A DNA stretch of 64,000 nt from Progne subis subis. Its lineage: Eukaryota; Chordata; Aves; Passeriformes; Hirundinidae. The stretch covers positions 657,493 through 721,492 of the forward strand of contig JAKJHU010000158.1 in NCBI GenBank assembly GCA_022316685.1, written 5' to 3'. Below the pieces are notes generated by a model, which saw nothing but the letters and a program-made list of their open reading frames with translations, was not told the DNA's origin and did not search any database. The position numbers were made by a program, and so were the translations under genes. Shown one piece after another: positions 57,398 to 64,000 of the stretch (its first letter is position 1; each line of letters opens with the position of its first letter).

Positions 57398-58249
57398 ACA
57401 AGATAAACACAAAATAAAGTGTAATCTGAAAATCGAAGGTAACAATATACATCTATTCTATAAAAAGACTGGCAATGTGATCCAAGTATTGGTTGCCTTT
57501 CTGAGCACCCTGGTTAAGTCATTAAAATATTTTGTTCAAAACAATTTGGATCAATAAAGTACATTAAAGATGTATATAGAAACACAAGACTAGATAGGCT
57601 ACCTGTCTCATCTATGCATTTAAAAAATGGATCAATTCTATTGCTGTATAATTATTTGCAGCGTATATGAAAATATGTCCTAATAGCTCATGTGGATCAG
57701 TTTAGTTCCATCTTGAGAACATCCTGTCGTCCAGCTTTTACGGGATTCTTTCCCTTGCTGACTCAAACTACACTGCCCCGTGCACTAGTGACAGATCACC
57801 CTGGGCTAAAAACTCGCTGATGCAACTCTCAGTTCGTTTATCCTTTGCCAAAAGAGCAACTTTTAAAAATCCTTTTCTCTTTCATCTACGTGTATTATAA
57901 CTCAAACAAGCTGAGCTGTATGTTTGTAATCCAATGTACTCACATATAACCTGGCCGTTTGTTCTGTAGCCGAGTTTCATTTCGAGCGTGAGGGAAAAGA
58001 TTAATGTCTTCCAGAAAAAATATTTTGTGGTATAATGAGGGAATTAGGTGCAGAAAAGTTCGTAATAAGGAAAAAAAAAAAATTCTTGTTCAAACCGCAC
58101 TTAGAAAAGGCCGAGACCAAGTGCTCAATGGGGTCTTGCATCTTGTTTTTTCCTTGATTTCTTACTCAGCTCGCAATGATTAGATTTAAATCCTGTGAAT
58201 TCTCAATCACTCGTCACTGAGAAGGGGTTAATATTTACGCACCCACTGG
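56351..58249. other. Intergenic RBP7-UBE4B
   Basis: About 1.9 kb. A moderately GC-rich part at about 57040-57300 is followed by a 26-A run (57367-57392). No exon was recognised. The remainder is AT-rich. Confidence 0.6.
57367..57392 (+). repeat. A26 homopolymer
   Basis: An uninterrupted run of 26 A. No AATAAA occurs within 30 bp upstream and no flanking direct repeats were seen, so it is read as a simple repeat and not the tail of a retrocopy. Confidence 0.9.
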
Positions 58250-58562
58250 AGAGGGAAGGCTCCAGCAGCTCGACCCTCCCTAGGATGGCGGTGTCCCTGA
58301 GGGGCAGCTGTTCCGTTCCCCGCAGGTTCCCGCTCTTTTTCCCGCCGCTCCCGGAGCCCACACGGACACGGCGGCCGCTCGCCCCGCCCCGTCACGAGCC
58401 CGGCCCCGCCCCTCTCGGGCCCCGCCCGGGCCCCGCCCGTCCCAGGCCCCGCCCCTCCCGCCGCGGCGGAGCTGCGCGTGGCCCCGCCCCCCTCCCCTCG
58501 GGGCGCTGCCATTGGCCAGCGCGGCGCGCGCGCGGCCCCGGCGTGCCCGGCCCCCCGCGGGG

Positions 58563-58570
58563 TCACGTGA
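58563..58570. promoter_or_regulatory. UBE4B: TCACGTGA E-box (USF/MiT-TFE type)
   Basis: An eight-base palindrome with CACGTG core, matching the site bound by USF and the CLEAR-type site of TFEB/MITF. It lies about 350 bp upstream of the UBE4B start codon, at the likely promoter. Confidence 0.6.
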
Positions 58571-58604
58571 TCCCCAAGATGGCCGCCGCCGCCCTGTTGT
58601 TTTG

Positions 58605-58667
58605 ATGAATAATCTCTGCGCGGGGCAGCGGCCGCGGGCGGGCGGGGGCCGGGGTCGAGAGCTCTGA
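58605..58667 (+). other. UBE4B: Candidate upstream ORF in UBE4B 5' leader
   Basis: ATG at 58605 opens a 20-codon frame (MNNLCAGQRPRAGGGR...) ending at TGA 58665-58667, about 250 nt before the main ATG. It is a real uORF only if transcription starts upstream of 58605, which the motif positions suggest but do not prove. Confidence 0.4.
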
Positions 58668-58915
58668 GGGGCGCGGAGGGCACCGGGAGGGCGGCTTCCC
58701 CTCGGCCGCGGCGGCAGCCGACGGGCGGGCGGGCGGTGGGGAGCGGTCCGGGGGCGGCGGTGCTGCCGGCGGGCGAGGCGCGGCGCGGTCGCCCCGGAGA
58801 TGCCCTTGTGAGGCGGCCCGGGGGGCAGCGGCGGCAGGAGAGCGCTGCCTCGGAGCAGCCCCGCGGCGGGGCGGAGGAACGCGCCCTCCCTCCGGGCACC
58901 ATTAAGAGGAAGGCG

Positions 58916-58939
58916 ATGGAGGAGCTGAGCGCGGACGAG
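58916..58939 (+). CDS. UBE4B: UBE4B coding exon 1 (ubiquitin conjugation factor E4 B)
   Basis: UBE4B is a U-box E3/E4 ligase of about 1,170-1,300 residues that extends ubiquitin chains and works with p97/VCP. Only the first eight codons, MEELSADE, are in the window; they equal the start of vertebrate UBE4B, where the next residues (IRRRR...) come from exon 2. The exon runs directly into GCGAGT, so the splice donor appears to be GC and not GT, with an otherwise perfect consensus (GAG/GCGAGT). No stop separates this ATG from an upstream open frame, but no upstream in-frame ATG was found. Intron 1 extends beyond the window. The position after RBP7 matches human. Confidence 0.85.
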
Positions 58940-61900
58940 GCGAGTGCCGGGGCCTGGGGGGGCGGGTGGGCTCCGCGGGGAGGGGGCGCCGGGCCGGGCC
59001 GGGCCCTGCTCGGCCCCCAGGGTGAGCAGGGAACGATCTTGAAAAGCTCTGCCTTCGCCCCGTGTCTGCGCTCGGTGTTTTTCCTCCTGTCCCCGGGCTG
59101 TCCCTGACTCGCGACCCCCCGGCTCGGCCGTGGGGTTGGGTAGCTGCTCTCCGGGTTAATTGTTTATTCTCTGCTTCCATCTGCTAGGTAGCCTTTGTGT
59201 GCAGCGTGTTCCGTCTCTGTCCAATACTGGCCGTTTATGTGTTCTTTGTGTGTGATTTGAAACACCCAACCTTTTAATGTAGTAAAACGCTTAAAATTTT
59301 GCTTCCTAAGACTCTGAGAAGCAAGATGAGTGTGTTCGTGGTCTTATATTTAGTATCATTTCTTCCTGAAGCAGCTTCAATCAGGCTTGTCAGTTTTCCA
59401 GTGTTTCCTTTGATTTTCTTTATTTATTCAAGCTCTTCGTCTTTCACTGAAGAATTCTAGTTATGCTGTAATTGGCAAACATCTATCTATAGTGTGTATA
59501 TTCTATGCACATAAATATGTGAATAAGGTGAGCTGGTCCTTGTTTCTTTAAAGGATGCTGCTTTCCTTTGCTTTTTTAATACAGAATAAGTTCTTAAGTT
59601 TTGCCCGTATGTTAGAGGATTTCCAAATTAATTATGTCCTGGATATATTATAGCAGGATCCAGGGAGTTTCTCACTGTCCCAGTGTAATCCTGAAATCAA
59701 AATGTATTGTATTGGACCTGCTAAAATACAGGCTTAATGCTGTACTTGTATTCTAGGGGGCATCAAAAGAAGCTATATTTATTCTGTCCATATCTTATAG
59801 TGGGATTGTGGAGCAGGGTGGCTGCTGCTGTCACTCAGATTTTATTCCAAAAAGTTCGGATGTTTTTGATGATGTCTGTCACGATTTAGCAATCCTGCTG
59901 TGTTGCGTCATGATCTAGGAGAAAATGCTTTGTGCTGTTTACTTGATGAAGGTCCTCAAACTCTGTGGAAGCGCTGAGAAAAGAAGAGTAGTTCCCATGT
60001 TAGAGGAGTGGGATGGGACACTGGTGCTGTAAGTTTACTGTGGAAAAGAATCTCCAGTTTTACAGGTGTATTTCATGAGTGCTTTGTTTACATGCAGTTC
60101 TTCTCATGGTTAAACTGCCCTGATCCTGAGGTGTTTTATGATTAATTTCAGAGTTATTTAACCTATGTAGGCTTATTTGTGTCACTGCCTCAGCACATTA
60201 CTGACATCATCAAAACCACTGCATCATGGATCTGAGGCTGCAGGAAGGGAGTTTTCCAGTGAGGACTCATCCACCTTTTTTGGCCAAACGTATGTCTCGA
60301 GTGACTTTTCTGCGTCCTTCTTGTCCAGTTCAGCAAGGACCAAACCAAATGGTCATTTCGGTGATTGCTTGTGACAGTCTTGTATCATTTTAACCGAGTC
60401 ACGGTGTCACTTCTTGTTATTAATGGATTGCTCACTGAAAAGTCAGAGCCAAGTCAAATTTAATGTTCCTCCACATCTCCACTTTGCTGTTATTTGGCAC
60501 AGTGGGCCTGGATCAGACTATATTGAAAAATAACCTTCTATATGGTATGAAATATGATATATGTGACTTCTTCAGATTCAGACTTTTTTTTCAGGCAGCG
60601 ACTGAAAGTGAAAAAATGCTTAATGGAAGTTTAATTTCAAGGCTCTTACAGATCAGATTATCTTCTGTTATCAAACCATAATGAAATATAACACAAATGG
60701 GTTGCGGCTTATAGAGAAGAGATATGCAATTGTTCAGACATATATTTTAGTTTCAAGAAGATATTTTCCCCTCCTATTAACAGTGTCTCTCACTGACATT
60801 TTCTCAGTGTTTGCTTTGTTAATGCTCTGGAAGTTATAATTCATTCCAGACCATAGTAAAATTTTTAGGAGGGAGGAAAAAGAAGTTTCCTTCTTACTAT
60901 GTGAGTTTTAGCACAAAATGAGAACAGAGACTTCACAGAAAAAAGGCAGAATCCAGCTAAAGGTAGCATAAAGCAGAAAAGAACGATGTGAGTTTGTCAT
61001 CTTTCAATGTGTACATGATTTTTGAGTAGCATTTTCTAAGCATGGAGCATGACCACCATCACCAGAAAAGTAAAGCACCTCTTAAAACAGTTTAACATGC
61101 TCTAATGAATACAAGCAAAATAAAGCCACCAATTCAAATTACCCTTTATTGTACAGATTTGGAACTCTTCTACATTATGGTTGAACAGGAAATTTCCTTA
61201 GTCTCACTAAGCAGTTGCCACCATAGCAGATACTGATTAAGATTTTTGTTTTAACTGGGTATGTGTGAGCCTGAGGGACTAATCTTCCTGGCTGTATCTT
61301 TATTACCTGGTGCAGAATTAAATTATCAGTCAACCATCTGTAGCAGGGTGCTATTTTTATGTTTTTTGTTGTGGTGAATACAGCTAACAGCTTTTAAGAA
61401 GTCCATTTAGATCAAAAATGTATTCCTGAAAACTGCTGTTTATCGATATAGTCCAGATGTGTCCATCAAAAACTGTACTAGACTGTACTAGTTAAAGAGC
61501 AATGTGCTCTTCCCATTCAGCCAATTAGTGTTTTTTGTTGATTTTTTTTTTTTTTTTTTAATTAGGCTTTTAAATTGTGTGTTCCAGAGCTGTGCTCTGT
61601 GGGGAAGATGGGCTTTGGAGCAAGCAATGCCCATGTAGTAGTTTGGACTGAAAACCTTGTCACTATTAGGTAACATAATGGCACATAATAGCTTTGTCAT
61701 ACGTCACTGGCTCAGGTCTGAAATCGAGGGTTGGGGATTATTCAGATATCATAAAGTTCCTCCGAACATTATTTAAACCCTCCGCCTTTGTGCTGCTTCA
61801 CGATAAGTTGGGCATTCATGCAGTCTGAAATGGGAGCAGGTTAATTGGAGGGAGCTCCCACACTTCTGACCTGGTATTTGTGTTATGTGAAGGCAGCAGG

Positions 61901-64000
61901 TTGGGGTCTTGTTTGTCCCTTGTGTTGTGCAAACAAACTGTGTCTTCTGAGTCCCCAGCTGTGCCCTCAGCATCAAGCCCATCTTCCCTCCCCTCCCTGC
62001 TGTTCAGCCTGAAGATACAGGGAATTAACTGGATAGGATGTGTCCACCAATTTCATGCCATCTTTTCAAACTTTTTTTAGTCTGTATTTGGCCTTTTTAG
62101 CATAGTATGTTTTCTCCTCTTTTGTCTCTTACTTAAAACTTCCTAGCCCTCAGGTCAAACTTCAGATTCCTGTAATAATTTTATATAAACCTGGAGGAAT
62201 ATGACAGCATGGGATATCCAAGAACCAGATCTGGTCCTTTAACATGTGCTCCGTGTTCCCTCAGTTGTGAAAGCTGTATCTGTCAGTGGTAAAAATATTT
62301 GGAGTTTATTTATATTTTAATGTTACTTTGTTCAGCAGTAAGGAAGGTGAGTGTAATTTGCCCATCATCCTTCAAGGGGCAGGGAAAAATATTGTATTAG
62401 TTTTTCATAATGCCTTAACTCAAAGCAGCCCAGTGTCTGTGCAGATTTCTTGTTCTAGGCCCTCTTCAGACTATTTTGCAGGGCAGGTTGCAGTGTGGGG
62501 GACTGGTCCCTCGGGAAGGAGGTGGTTGATGCACTGTGACAGGTACAGGCAGAAGATTGTCTTGGTGTCCTCCTGTTCAGCAGTGCTGACTGCAGGTGGA
62601 TTTGCTGTAACTTGGGCGTGGGTCTTGCCTGGCAAGGAAGGGATGCCAAGTGCCACTAGTGTCCCCAGTTATCTGCCTGACACTGGGAGAGGATGAAGAT
62701 GGGACCTTGCCTGAGTCGTCAATTAGACTATACCTGTGAATTAATTAATAAATGTATGGTTATCATCTCTGCCTTTTTCTCCTCGCAAATCTCCTTCCTT
62801 CCATCTGATTTGGAACTAGCTAGCAAGCATTCATGTGAACAGGGGTGGAAGAGTTCCTTATCACCTTAATTGTATAGAAAGCAAGAAAAAGAAATCATCT
62901 TTCTCCTTCAGACGCTGGTGCATATATGGAGTACTTGTGTGTGTATTTGTTGTGTTTGTGAGCTGTGAACACTTAATTTGGATTCAGATATGGGGTCATG
63001 TAGCTGACATTTTCTGAGTTATAACTCTGAGGGCTGAGGTAGTTCTGGAGTTTTTTCAGATAAGCCCTTGGATGAGAAAAATTGAAATTTGAGGTACAAA
63101 TGAAGAAGAGGGAGACCCTAATATGTATTTTTTTACTTAAAGGCAAAGCTGAACAATTTATTTCTGCATTAAGCTTCCCTATTTTGCTTGAGAAGGAAGA
63201 AGGATTAGAGATTCTATTCATAGCTATTTTTTTGAGTCTTAAAAAAAATTCTAGCTGCCTTCCATGTTCATGTGGTGACACCTGTCGTGGAGGGAGATGT
63301 AGTTCCAGACACTGTTTTCCCACAGTTTTTGAAGTCTGATTTAATTTGATCTGTTCTTCTTCCTGTTGGAGTAGGTTTCACAGGCCATTAAATGATACAG
63401 CAATGTAGTGTAGACATTGACTTGACACAAATCTTTTGTTCGCTCTTTCAGTTGCCTGGCAGTTCTTTAGGACTATGAGCAGAAATGAAACTTTTAAGTT
63501 GTGTGCAATGCTCAAGTGTCATAATACAAAGAGAATAACAGGAATTGCTGATTTTTGTGGAGAGTTGACATCCTCAAACATGATACTTTTGTTTTGGGCC
63601 TATTTCAAGCCGAAGATGTCAGCTTTGGCCACAGATCCTGTGAGGAAGCCTATGATAATAATTTATTTTCTGATTTTGTTTATGTGAAGCTTGAAGCATT
63701 ATAAATCTAATTTATAGGTTTTATTCTGTTTATTTCTCATGTATAATATTAGTGTTATGTGATCACATACTTTCTTAATAATTAGGTTCATAACAGTTTC
63801 CTGTGGTTGGCTTTGAAGGCAGATGCTTCTCTGTCTTAAACGTAACATGCAAAAACTCTTTTTTAAAATTCTTTGTGATGGAACACCTCTAGGTGATAAG
63901 AGGATGTTTTTTACTTGTCACGATGCTTCTGTCCAGAGTACAGGATGCATGTTTTGGTGTTGCAGTTCTGTTTTGGATTAATTTGGACAGTGGTTGTCTT
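58940..64000 (+). other. UBE4B: UBE4B intron 1 (5' part)
   Basis: At least 5 kb after the first coding exon. I found no sequence encoding the Arg-rich start of exon 2 (IRRRRLARL). The first 170 bp are CpG-rich; the rest is AT-rich with T-runs (about 61541-61559) and no recognised repeat family. The open frames are short and look like chance. Confidence 0.75.

Larger units (their letters stand above)
58250..59110. promoter_or_regulatory. UBE4B: CpG island, UBE4B promoter
   Basis: A very CpG-dense block containing GC boxes (repeated CCCCGCCC), an ATTGG (inverted CCAAT) at 58511-58515, a palindromic TCACGTGA at 58563-58570 and a YY1-like AAGATGGCCGCC at 58576-58587. The order suggests that transcription of the plus strand starts close to 58560-58600. 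The UBE4B ATG is at 58916. Confidence 0.88.

Noticed and set aside
58228..58902. 224-codon minus-strand open frame
   Set aside because: Antisense to the UBE4B leader in a CpG island, compositional amino-acid content.
58736..59107. Longer UBE4B reading frame starting upstream and running past MEELSADE
   Set aside because: The upstream start is GTG, not ATG, and the part after codon 8 has no resemblance to UBE4B; the exon ends at the GC donor.

Overview
The window is nuclear DNA from a vertebrate, almost certainly a bird. It has split genes with GT-AG introns, CpG-island promoters, CR1-type LINE fragments and very few other repeats, and introns that are short for vertebrates. The gene order CLSTN1 (-) / CTNNBIP1 (-) / LZIC (-) / NMNAT1 (+) / RBP7 (+) / UBE4B (+) matches human 1p36.22 and the avian microchromosome block that corresponds to it. 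Species cannot be fixed from the sequence alone.

Layout. 1-2,500: start of CLSTN1 on the minus strand, with a CpG-island promoter, one coding exon (signal peptide) and part of intron 1. About 2,500-14,950: intergenic, holding a 37-bp minisatellite, a CR1 fragment, an ancient SINE-like piece and an orphan GC-rich block with a GACA microsatellite near 9.3 kb. About 14,950-36,750: CTNNBIP1 (ICAT) on the minus strand, with its 3' UTR, three coding exons (16,868-23,094), a long 5' UTR intron and a CpG-island promoter. About 36,900-41,000: intergenic plus probable LZIC 3' UTR. 41,558-46,945: six coding exons of LZIC (190 codons). 47,280-47,900: CpG island that appears to be a divergent promoter shared by LZIC (-) and NMNAT1 (+). 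49,788-51,658: NMNAT1 coding exons (about 290 codons). 54,608-56,330: complete four-exon RBP7 gene (134 codons) with a TATA box and no CpG island. 58,250-59,110: CpG island and first coding exon of UBE4B, whose intron 1 runs past the window end.

The genes have unrelated biochemical roles: type I membrane protein (CLSTN1), beta-catenin/TCF inhibitor (CTNNBIP1), ICAT-domain protein (LZIC), nuclear NAD synthesis (NMNAT1), retinol carriage (RBP7) and ubiquitin chain elongation (UBE4B). The one clear evolutionary link is between CTNNBIP1 and LZIC. Their last three coding exons have matching intron phases, and the first and last of the three have equal lengths.

I found no undescribed multi-gene system. 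The most noteworthy signals are an 84-bp tandem repeat that copies the end of a CTNNBIP1 coding exon together with its splice donor, the CTNNBIP1/LZIC exon correspondence, a GC (not GT) donor after UBE4B coding exon 1, and a weak NMNAT1 splice junction with two frame-preserving solutions. Exon boundaries were read by eye from splice consensus, reading frame and remembered vertebrate orthologues. UTR ends and noncoding exons are provisional.
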